The translations under genes and the position numbers were made by a program. From the NCBI GenBank assembly GCA_003609755.1, contig AP017991.1, forward strand, positions 3,266,001 to 3,330,000: a stretch of DNA of 64,000 nt, read 5' to 3'. Source of the stretch: Planktothrix agardhii NIES-204. Its GTDB lineage: Bacteria > Cyanobacteriota > Cyanobacteriia > Cyanobacteriales > Microcoleaceae. Positions 55,341-64,000 of the stretch are shown here, piece by piece (within the stretch, counting starts at the first letter, position 1; each line of letters starts with the position of its first letter). The notes under the pieces are model-generated. The model worked only from the letters and a program-made list of their open reading frames with translations, ran no database searches and was not told where the DNA came from.

Positions 55341-55471
55341 TATAGCAGTCGCCAGACCTATTAGGACAAAGAGTGATGCAGCAAAGCTAGACGGTGAAGT
55401 CTTTTCCTCCGAGATCCGGCGTTCCCTGTTCTCGTTCGACAAGCTCACGACGCAGCCTGTTCCCTGCTATA
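55341..55471 (+). repeat. TATAGCA-ended repeat element, copy C (diverged)
   Basis: TATAGCAG at the left and GTTCCCTGCTATA at the right, with the AGACGGTGAAGTCTTTT block between, match the other copies; the central GC palindrome is replaced by other sequence. It is flanked on the left by AACTGATAACTG repeats and lies between the convergent pentapeptide and ferredoxin genes. The rest of 55232-55480 shows only repeats. Confidence 0.7.
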
Positions 55472-55479
55472 ACTGTTTA

Positions 55480-55971
55480 TTACTCATCTTTCGCATTCCG
55501 AGTTCGAGCTAAATATTCGCCCACTTGTAAACGAGTTTCTTTCAATTGATTCAGAATTGATCGAGTGATTAGTTTTCCAGTTTCCACAACCACTTCCCCA
55601 GTAATAGGATGTAGAAGTTCCTGTTCTGCTCGTCGCCCGACTAAAGATTCTATATCTTCGATGGCATCAATATACATCCCAGAGGGTAACTCAACAACAA
55701 TACCCTCCCCAAGAACATGAGCTTGACAGGCTAAACGGGAATTAGGTTTAGCCGTTGTAATCACTTCTAAGGTTCTTTGTTCACGGCGGCTGACTTTAGA
55801 TAAACCATCCATGCCATCCTTAATAAAAACATGACAGGTGGCACACATTCCCCGCCCCCCGCATTCTTTCAGAACATGAAGTTCCTTGGTCATCAATGCC
55901 GAAAGCAAATTAGAATTAGTCTGAACTGCCATTTCTTCCGCAATCGGTTCCAGTCGAAGTATTTTAGCCAT
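55480..55971 (-). CDS. [2Fe-2S] ferredoxin with C-terminal extension
   Basis: The protein has 163 residues. The plant-type cluster ligands are visible: CGGRGMCATC (C-x5-C-x2-C, near residues 37-46) and a fourth Cys in RLACQAHV near 82. About 60 residues beyond a normal ferredoxin follow (SLVGRRAEQELLHPITGEVV to the end), a helical tail. It resembles slr0148-type ferredoxins. It is an electron carrier in the cytoplasm or stroma side; its partner is unknown. It is on the minus strand, opposite to the rest of the cluster, which points to rearrangement. Confidence 0.9.
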   Translation of the reverse strand: MAKILRLEPIAEEMAVQTNSNLLSALMTKELHVLKECGGRGMCATCHVFIKDGMDGLSKVSRREQRTLEVITTAKPNSRLACQAHVLGEGIVVELPSGMYIDAIEDIESLVGRRAEQELLHPITGEVVVETGKLITRSILNQLKETRLQVGEYLARTRNAKDE

Positions 55972-56133
55972 TTGTTTAGATTAGAGAATCAAATGTAGAT
56001 TGCACAAGTTAGCAGTTAGATTCAAAATTTCAGGGACATTAACGTCCCATTATTCTGGCACATTAACAGTTTCAGTATCCTTATACAGGCTCGTTTTTCA
56101 TCTCCCCTGTTATTTTCATAACAAATTCAAGCC

Positions 56134-56439
56134 TTAAGAGCGATGAAGTTGAGCATTAGGCTCTTGCACCCAAATTGCATAACCTTTTGGAGTTTTAGTG
56201 ATGACAGTGCTGTCTCCGACCTTTCCCAGTTTAGCAACGATTTCTAAAGTTTTCTCAGCATTCTCTACCGCCTTAAAAAAACTGTAGTATTCCTGATCAA
56301 CACAAACCGCGGGAACAGGTTGCTCCAAATCCGGCACCTTGATCCGACAAGTGCGATACTGATTTTGAGATTGAATGATTTTAGTTGGGGCTGGCCCTGT
56401 AACTGGTGTTGTAGAGTCTGATTCAACGGTCGAAAACAT
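56134..56439 (-). CDS. Small conserved-looking hypothetical protein
   Basis: This protein of 101 residues starts at the ATG at 56439 with AGGGGT about seven bases upstream (the GTG at 56445 is an alternative). The body is RTCRIKVPDLEQPVPAVCVDQEYYSFFKAVENAEKTLEIVAKLG then GDSTVITKTPKGYAIWVQEP, a small alpha/beta fold. It corresponds by position and size to slr0149 of Synechocystis, an assignment made from memory of that cluster. Upstream of the ferredoxin gene in the same direction, 163 bases apart; probably co-transcribed. A hairpin GGGAC-ATTAAC-GTCCC lies between them. Confidence 0.65.
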   Translation of the reverse strand: MFSTVESDSTTPVTGPAPTKIIQSQNQYRTCRIKVPDLEQPVPAVCVDQEYYSFFKAVENAEKTLEIVAKLGKVGDSTVITKTPKGYAIWVQEPNAQLHRS

Positions 56440-56529
56440 AAACACCCCTGGTTACTGGATAAGGTTAATTTGTCAGTAATACCCATATACTATAGGATAG
56501 GGAATTAACGAGGCGGTCTAAAACACACC

Positions 56530-58452
56530 ATGCAGGCTTCTCGATACCGAATTTTAGGGTTAGTAGGACAAGGCCAGTTTGGTAAGGTTTACTGTGCCAG
56601 CGATCGCCGTACTGGAAAACTCGTAGCTCTGAAGGAACTGAGTCATCAAAGCGCCCCTACTCACCAATTTTTACAAGAACTATGGTTTATTATCAGTCTA
56701 CAACATCCTAATATTGCCGCTTGTCTAGGTCTTGAACACATCCAGACCGGACGCTATTTAGTCATGGAATATTGTGAAGGAGGAACACTTCGTCATCTTG
56801 TCGAACAACAGAATTCTCTACGTCTACAAGAAGCATTAAACTTGATCATCGGCGTTTTAGAGGGTTTAGACTACGCCCATCAACGGGGTATTATTCACTG
56901 TGATATTAAACCTGAAAATATCCTACTCACCCTCAAATCCCAAGGGTGGCATCCAAAATTATCAGACTTTGGCATTGCTCGCCGTCTTCCCATAGCTGGA
57001 AAACTGTCCTCTTCAGAAAAGCCCTCCACTTTTACTGGAGGATCTCCTGCTTACATGGCTCCAGAAAGATTTTATGGTATTTATTCTCCTCGATCAGATA
57101 TTTATGCGGTGGGGGTTGTCTTATTTGAACTATTGGTGGGCGATCGCCCCTTTCATGGGTTACCCGGTGAGTTGATGTCAGCCCACTTAAATCAGCGGTT
57201 AGAGATGTCTACAGAGATTCCTGAAGCCCTACAAACAATCATTCAAAAAGCCTTAGAAAAACTCCCAGCCCGTCGCTATAAAACCGCAGCAGAGATGGCA
57301 GAAGCATTGCAAACAGCCATAGTTAATCCTCAAATTCAAAGTCTAGCTAACTCTATTATTTTGGGGAAATTTCCTGATTCCCCCGAAGACGAACAATTCT
57401 CCAAAGCTCAGATTTCTAATCTAACTTTATCAGTTGATCATTCTATTCCATTATATTCCGTTGGAAATTCCAAATTCCCCCTAAATTGTATTACTAATTT
57501 TCCCTATCTTTATACAGCGTTTGGTCAAACATTAAAAATTTGGTCTTCTCCCCCTCCTGAAGAAACTCAGGTTATTGCTCAAAATCCAATTCATTTCCCA
57601 GAACCGATTTTAGCCATGCAAATGATGAGAAATGGGTGTTGTGTGATGACCAAAAATAAAATTTATTATGCGACTAATTTTCAAGACAATCCTAAATCCT
57701 TATTGAATTTAAGTGCGATTCAATCTCATACATCTTATGATCAAGAATCACAAGACTCTAATCAAGTTAAAGCAGAAAAAAACCATCCTTTAAATCCTTT
57801 AAATATAGCTTCACATAAAGATTTATTATATAGAGTTGCCATTGAACCAAAGAGTCATTATATGGCTTTAGCTTTTTCGGGACAATTACGATTTTATTCC
57901 CTTACGGATAAACAGGGTTCTCCCGCTTTAAAACTTATTAAAAAATTATCTCTTTCTGTTCCTCAAATTCCAGAACTTATATTTTTAGACCGTAGATATT
58001 TACTCGGAGTTTGGCTAAACTTCAAACAAAAAAACTGCACGTTGCTCAGGGTTTATACCCGCCGAGGAACCCCCATTGGCAACCTTAAATTATTCATTCC
58101 TTTAAAACAAATCATTCCCACTCCTCAACCCTATACTGTATTGGGTATTGGATGCGATGATCAACCTCAGCTTATTCTTTTACACCTAAAGCCCTTAAGT
58201 ATTATTCGCATCTCCTTAAACTCTCCGCCCACCATCGCTTGCGCTACCTCCTGGGGATATGTTATAGTAGATAAAGAGGGAAAATATACCTTCTTTAATT
58301 TAGAAGGAAAATTGTTAGGAGATTATCTTGGCCCTGTTCATCCTCAAGCCATAACCTCTTGGGGAAAAACAGGTTTAGCAATTCTCACCGCTTCCGAACC
58401 CCAGGGTGACTTACACTTTGTAAAATCTATTAATCTTGAGCAAGACCTATGA
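56530..58452 (+). CDS. Serine/threonine protein kinase with C-terminal sensor domain (SpkG-like)
   Basis: The protein has 640 residues. The Hanks-type kinase occupies about 1-270: glycine loop GQGQFGKVY (13-21), Lys35, the catalytic loop HCDIKPEN (123-130, Asp125), DFG at 146-148, and GGSPAYMAPERF. All catalytic residues are kept. The remaining 370 residues, with blocks such as LLYRVAIEPKSHYMALAFSG and WGKTGLAILTA, look like a degenerate beta-propeller. There is no membrane segment. The next gene overlaps by four bases (ATGA). In Synechocystis the kinase SpkG (slr0152) ends the PAP cluster, supporting that assignment. Divergent from the small gene at 56439. Confidence 0.9.
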   Translation: MQASRYRILGLVGQGQFGKVYCASDRRTGKLVALKELSHQSAPTHQFLQELWFIISLQHPNIAACLGLEHIQTGRYLVMEYCEGGTLRHLVEQQNSLRLQEALNLIIGVLEGLDYAHQRGIIHCDIKPENILLTLKSQGWHPKLSDFGIARRLPIAGKLSSSEKPSTFTGGSPAYMAPERFYGIYSPRSDIYAVGVVLFELLVGDRPFHGLPGELMSAHLNQRLEMSTEIPEALQTIIQKALEKLPARRYKTAAEMAEALQTAIVNPQIQSLANSIILGKFPDSPEDEQFSKAQISNLTLSVDHSIPLYSVGNSKFPLNCITNFPYLYTAFGQTLKIWSSPPPEETQVIAQNPIHFPEPILAMQMMRNGCCVMTKNKIYYATNFQDNPKSLLNLSAIQSHTSYDQESQDSNQVKAEKNHPLNPLNIASHKDLLYRVAIEPKSHYMALAFSGQLRFYSLTDKQGSPALKLIKKLSLSVPQIPELIFLDRRYLLGVWLNFKQKNCTLLRVYTRRGTPIGNLKLFIPLKQIIPTPQPYTVLGIGCDDQPQLILLHLKPLSIIRISLNSPPTIACATSWGYVIVDKEGKYTFFNLEGKLLGDYLGPVHPQAITSWGKTGLAILTASEPQGDLHFVKSINLEQDL

Positions 58453-60167
58453 ATAACAATCCATTAATAGAATCAATTGATTCCGTAGAAATCACAATAA
58501 ATACTATTGAAAAATCATCAACAACCCAACCTCAAAACCTAGATGATTTTCTCGATCAAACCCTAATTAAATTTATTGATTTAGTTTCCTTTAATTCTAT
58601 CTCTAACTCTCCTGAAATTCCCGCTAATTTAGTCCAAGCCATGCAAGAATTGATTCAAATTCTTGCTCATTTGCGATCTCCTAATGGAGCCTGGCCAAGC
58701 AATTTACCCCAAACCCCTGAAAACCTCATTCCTTATGTTATAGAAGAAGTTTCTGAAGTATTAACAGCTTATAGGGGAATTACGAATTGCGAATTACGAA
58801 TTACGAATGGGGAATATTTTACTTCCCCTGCTCCCCTGCTCCAGCCCCCAGTTATTTTATTTCTTAATACATTAGTTCCTCAATTATTATGGAATTTATC
58901 CCAGACTTCCTATCAATTTATGCGACTTTTAACCGGAATTAATGCTGAAATTTTATTACCTAATCAAGATTGGACACCTGGAAAATTAAGATTAGTTGCC
59001 AGTTTAATTATTAAAACAGAAAATCTAGAGAGTTCAATCGATCTGGCAACCAGTTTTTTTCCTCCTCCCTTGATTCCGACTGAAGCCTATGTTCAATCTA
59101 ATGACTGTTCCCTATGTCAACATCCTTTAGAAGTTCAATCTTTATTAACACAAATTACCCATAACCTTCAAGATAGTTTTAATCAAATTAATTTTTTTAA
59201 TGATCCCATCAACACTGAAATTATTTATCCAAAAAGTCAATGGGAATCAAGTCAAATCCACATAAAAATGGGATTTCAATTTATTGCTGACCCTGAAACA
59301 TCAGAAGTCAGTCCCTTTTATTATTCGCTAGAAAATGACCAAAAAGACGAAGAACTTTTTATCCATACACCCATTCAAAATGTTGAATATTCGATCCTAG
59401 CTTCCGTTTCTCAGGCGTCTTTATTCAAAACACAAATTCGACTAACTGACCCAGGAATCATTGAACCTTATATTCAAAACCAAATCCAAAATCATGGTTT
59501 ACACTGGCTTAAACAACAAAAACAATCCTATAATCTGAACCTTTCTGCCGAACCCATTTCAAATCTTGATCTTCAAGCCGAACATTCCTCTTTAATCGAC
59601 TTAATTGAAATTGCAGATGAATTAGTTGATATTATTTACAGTCCCCAATCTCCTTCCAGTTTGATGCGTCTTCAACCTGAAATACCACTAACAGAATTAT
59701 CCCTAAGATTGCTATGGCAGATGGTTAAAAGCAGTTATAATATTATGCAACTTATTAGTGGAATTAAAGCCAAAGTCCTGCAACCTGGATTGGTTTGGCA
59801 AACCGGACACTTGAGATTATTAGCAGTTTTAAATGCCGAATTTCTAAACGATTCTTGGGAAGTAGATATTGCCAGCAGCCAACCTCTGAAATTTGACATA
59901 AATCTCCTTATCTCTAACTCGATTATCCAGTCAGATGACCATGAATGGTGTCGATTTCCTCAATCACTAGAATTTTTAAAAATGCAAATCATTAATTTAT
60001 TAGAAACCACTCCTGAACTTAAAAGTTGGATCAAAGGAGTCAAAATAGATTGGGGTAATTCCCATGAAAATTTAACACTATCTATTCCTTGGAAATCTGG
60101 ATTTGCCCAACTCAGCTTTGATTTTGAATGGATTCCCAATCAGTCATCAGTAAAAAATCAGTTTTAA
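58449..60167 (+). CDS. Kinase-coupled protein with MazG-like motif, otherwise unknown
   Basis: The protein has 572 residues and is translationally coupled to the kinase. Near residues 65-115, LIQILAHLRSPNGAW then TPENLIPYVIEEVSEVLTAY follows the pattern of MazG pyrophosphohydrolases (L-x-x-LR-x-x-NG, then E-E-x-x-E), but the later MazG metal residues are not obvious. The two halves share WNLSQTSYQFMRLLTGINAEIL and WQMVKSSYNIMQLISGIKAKVL, followed by W-(T/Q)-(P/T)-G-(K/H)-L-R-L, so it is an internal duplication. A run near 58779-58815 (GITNCELRITNGEYF) is an in-frame insertion of AATTACGA repeats. Function unknown; its coupling to the kinase suggests substrate or regulator. Confidence 0.75.
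   Translation: MNNNPLIESIDSVEITINTIEKSSTTQPQNLDDFLDQTLIKFIDLVSFNSISNSPEIPANLVQAMQELIQILAHLRSPNGAWPSNLPQTPENLIPYVIEEVSEVLTAYRGITNCELRITNGEYFTSPAPLLQPPVILFLNTLVPQLLWNLSQTSYQFMRLLTGINAEILLPNQDWTPGKLRLVASLIIKTENLESSIDLATSFFPPPLIPTEAYVQSNDCSLCQHPLEVQSLLTQITHNLQDSFNQINFFNDPINTEIIYPKSQWESSQIHIKMGFQFIADPETSEVSPFYYSLENDQKDEELFIHTPIQNVEYSILASVSQASLFKTQIRLTDPGIIEPYIQNQIQNHGLHWLKQQKQSYNLNLSAEPISNLDLQAEHSSLIDLIEIADELVDIIYSPQSPSSLMRLQPEIPLTELSLRLLWQMVKSSYNIMQLISGIKAKVLQPGLVWQTGHLRLLAVLNAEFLNDSWEVDIASSQPLKFDINLLISNSIIQSDDHEWCRFPQSLEFLKMQIINLLETTPELKSWIKGVKIDWGNSHENLTLSIPWKSGFAQLSFDFEWIPNQSSVKNQF
58779..58850. repeat. In-frame repeat insertion in the kinase-partner gene
   Basis: GAATTACGAATTGCGAATTA and a further ATTACGAAT unit, then GGGGAATATTTTACTTCCCC and CTGCTCCCCTGCTCC. 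This is STRR plus a C-rich repeat seen between genes elsewhere; here it adds about 24 codons without a stop. Confidence 0.75.
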
Positions 60168-60200
60168 GTCATTTCTAATCATCAAGGATTCTTAAACATC

Positions 60201-60299
60201 GGACTTACGCACAAACCGGGTTTATGAACGAGAACTCACCGATTTCATCCGCAAAATCAGGGTCAGAAACCCGGTTTCTTTGGTCTTGTGCGTAAGTCC
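60201..60299. repeat. MITE-like element with 14-base terminal inverted repeats
   Basis: GGACTTACGCACAA and TTGTGCGTAAGTCC are perfect inverted ends of a 99-base non-coding element; a second internal pair (AAACCGGGTTT and AAACCCGGTTT) strengthens the fold. It lies in the spacer between the cluster and the gas-vesicle gene. Confidence 0.8.
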
Positions 60300-60372
60300 T
60301 GAAACAGTTAAGACTTAATTTATAGTCATTAGCTTTCAAATGAAACTTTTACACTCATAACTGGTGACTCAA

Positions 60373-61059
60373 ATGTACACTTATGCTTTTTTCAAAACAC
60401 CCATATCACCCCTTAAACTTTCTTCTGGGATCAGAGGTTGTTTAGAAATTATCAATTTTCAAGGATTATCCGCCTTGGTAGAAACTGATTTAAAAGCTCA
60501 AGACCTCCCAGATACCGATGAACAATTAATACAAGCTATTTTAATTCATGATCAAATTATCCGTTCCGTTTTCGAACAAACCACCCTCTTACCGCTACGC
60601 TTTGGCATTTGTTTTCCTTCTGACATAGCACTTTCCGAGCATTTAGCCCTACATCAACAGGACTACTTGCAAAAACTAGAGCAATTCCAACATAAGACCG
60701 AGTATTGTTTACAGGGAATTCCTCTCGAACCCACCCCAGTTCTTACTCAACCCAACTCCATAAACTCGTCCCCCCAGAGAGGGCGAGACTACTTCTTAAG
60801 CAAAAAACAATTCCATCAGCGTCAACTGGAATATCAACAGCAACAAGCCCAAGAATGGCAAGAGCTAGTTGGCACCATTAGCCAAACCTATCCAGAAAAC
60901 CGTTTCGCCGACAGCCAACCCAACCGAGAACGCATCTATATATTGATTGACCAAACCCAAACCCTCCAACTGCAAGACCAATTCAACCAATGGCAAAGCC
61001 AGTCCCACCATTGGCAGTTAAGCCTTGGGGATGCTCTACCCCCCTACCATTTCTTATAA
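60373..61059 (+). CDS. GvpL/GvpF family gas vesicle protein
   Basis: The protein has 228 residues (a GTG start at 60364 would add three). It begins MYTYAFFKTP and shows the family core IHDQIIRSVFEQTTLLPLRFGICFPSD (about residues 60-86), where GvpF/L proteins have hDxVhxxhxxxxxxLPxRFG. A glutamine-rich segment (QRQLEYQQQQAQEWQ) and the IYILIDQTQT strand follow. These proteins are minor shell or nucleation factors of gas vesicles. No other gvp gene is within the window, so this copy is isolated. Confidence 0.88.
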   Translation: MYTYAFFKTPISPLKLSSGIRGCLEIINFQGLSALVETDLKAQDLPDTDEQLIQAILIHDQIIRSVFEQTTLLPLRFGICFPSDIALSEHLALHQQDYLQKLEQFQHKTEYCLQGIPLEPTPVLTQPNSINSSPQRGRDYFLSKKQFHQRQLEYQQQQAQEWQELVGTISQTYPENRFADSQPNRERIYILIDQTQTLQLQDQFNQWQSQSHHWQLSLGDALPPYHFL

Positions 61060-61400
61060 AAGTCAACTGCCAAAACCAGTCTCAAAAAAATTTCCATCCT
61101 TTCCATATAAATATTGAAAGAAGCAATCGTCTGAAAGTCTGATGGTACAAGGATTTCAAAAAAAAACAAAAAAACCTCAAAAAAAAGCTTGACAAACCAG
61201 AGCAGATTAGATAAATTAGTAAATGCGCTTGAGAAACGAAAGCGACGAGAGCGCGCCGAACCTAGAAAAAAGAATACGTTTGAAAGTCGAATTTACAAAC
61301 TCCTAGTCAAAAAATTAAACGAGGAGTCAACTGTAAAGTTGATGACTCAAAAATAACATGACTAATTAAATTAGTCAACAGAAGAGCTAACAGATTCTTC
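61060..61400 (+). other. Upstream region and leader of the rRNA operon
   Basis: There is no gene between the GvpF/L stop and the 16S start. It holds the rRNA promoter (listed separately), an A-rich upstream tract like an UP element at about 61158-61186, and a leader with ACTCCT/AGGAGT and GTCAACT/AGTTGATGAC hairpins at about 61300-61350, probably an RNase III-type processing stem or antitermination region. Confidence 0.7.
61189..61217 (+). promoter_or_regulatory. rRNA operon promoter
   Basis: A consensus -35 box TTGACA (61189-61194) and -10-like TAAATT (61212-61217) are separated by 17 bases, preceded by an A-rich tract. It lies about 180 bases upstream of the 16S start. TAGATA at 61208 is an alternative -10 at shorter spacing. 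Confidence 0.75.
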
Positions 61401-62893
<1,493 letters not shown>

Positions 62894-62899
62894 TAGGGA

Positions 62900-62963
62900 G
62901 ACCTACTTTTGATGAGAGTGCCAAATCCAACAAAAATAGCACCATCAAAAGTCATCCCAGGTC
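62900..62963 (+). other. 16S-23S spacer D1-D1' helix
   Basis: GACCTACTTTTGATG pairs with CATCAAAAGTCATCCCAGGT to form the long basal stem used in cyanobacterial taxonomy, starting seven bases after the 16S end. Confidence 0.75.
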
Positions 62964-63011
62964 GTGCTAGGAAAGAAAGAGACTTTCAAACGTATCTAAA
63001 GTTCGGAAAAA

Positions 63012-63085
<74 letters not shown>

Positions 63086-63097
63086 CCTAAAAAATGT

Positions 63098-63170
63098 GGG
63101 GGTATAGCTCAGTTGGTAGAGCGCTGCCTTTGCAAGGCAGATGTCAGCGGTTCGAGTCCGCTTACCTCCA
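63098..63170 (+). tRNA. tRNA-Ala (TGC)
   Basis: The 73-base cloverleaf has acceptor GGGGGTA pairing with TACCTCC (one G-T), D-loop GCTCAGTTGGTAGAGC, anticodon loop CTTTGCAA (anticodon TGC) and T-arm GGTTCGAGTCC. It lies 12 bases after tRNA-Ile. Confidence 0.97.
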
Positions 63171-63247
63171 CTAAAAATATTCCTAGAACAAATCAGCACT
63201 ACGGCTTTCTGTGAAGAAAGAGTAAATGCTGGAAAAAGTTCCAGCCA

Positions 63248-63267
63248 GAACCTTGAAAACTGCATAG
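63248..63267 (+). promoter_or_regulatory. boxA-type antitermination site in the rRNA spacer
   Basis: GAACCTTGAAAACTGCATAG matches the cyanobacterial spacer box A, bound by the Nus antitermination complex. A box B-like stem (AGCACTACGGCTTTC … GAAAGAGTAAATGCT) precedes it. Confidence 0.75.
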
Positions 63268-63378
63268 AAGAATCAAAAGGGATCAACAATGAAACCAGAA
63301 CCGGGAATCAGAAACCCGGAAAAGTTCTGGTGTTCAGGAGTTCGGAAACGAACAGAAAATCTCTAAAAAAGAGAAAGT

Positions 63379-64000
<622 letters not shown>

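Overview
The window is chromosomal DNA from a filamentous, gas-vesicle-type cyanobacterium, most likely an oscillatorialean near Planktothrix/Microcoleaceae. The evidence is a petH with the phycobilisome-linker (CpcD-like) extension, two carotenoid oxygenases, V4R proteins and a bilin-less phycobiliprotein homologue, a GvpF/L protein, scattered HIP1 sites (GCGATCGC), many short tandem heptamer repeats, and a cyanobacterial rRNA operon with tRNA-Ile and tRNA-Ala in the spacer. Genus-level placement is inference.

Layout. 1-3.8 kb: the N-terminal part of a giant DUF4347 surface protein (runs off the left edge) and a sulfotransferase, both on the minus strand. 4.1-7.2 kb: three nearly identical tandem Rpn/PD-(D/E)XK nuclease genes with a hypervariable 12-bp repeat tract. 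7.3-16.5 kb: housekeeping and metabolic genes (YajQ, DprA-like protein, apocarotenoid oxygenase, leuS, TauE/SafE exporter, petH, SGNH hydrolase). 16.9-32.7 kb: a surface/signalling region with a 1451-aa RTX/Calx-beta/beta-helix protein, a STAND NTPase with TPRs, and a haemagglutinin-CHAT protein of about 2,700 aa split by a single-base frameshift. 32.9-49 kb: pyrE, a secreted protein, an M20 amidohydrolase, bioD, an SNF2-SWIM pair, homoserine dehydrogenase, a BT1 transporter with a second carotenoid oxygenase, a glycosyltransferase with an ABC-2 permease, gloA, two apparently truncated membrane genes and a Uma2 nuclease. 49.3-51.3 kb: an arylsulfatase and a small membrane protein with GC-richer codon use, possibly acquired. 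51.6-60.2 kb: a cluster (V4R, FF-W-G motif protein, phycobiliprotein-like, V4R, pentapeptide protein, 2Fe-2S ferredoxin, small protein, Ser/Thr kinase, partner protein) resembling a rearranged version of the Synechocystis slr0144-slr0152 photosystem II assembly operon. 60.4-64 kb: GvpF/L, then the rRNA operon promoter, 16S, tRNA-Ile, tRNA-Ala and the start of 23S.

Intergenic DNA is rich in non-autonomous repeats: at least three copies of one element with TATAGCA/TGCTATA ends, single copies of two other terminal-inverted-repeat elements, a relic of an IS200/IS605-type end, and STRR heptamer arrays. Several of them supply gene ends or in-frame codons. The most promising leads are the Rpn triplication with a possible internally translated C-terminal product, the PAP-like cluster with its unstudied small proteins, and the frameshifted haemagglutinin-CHAT protein beside a STAND NTPase.
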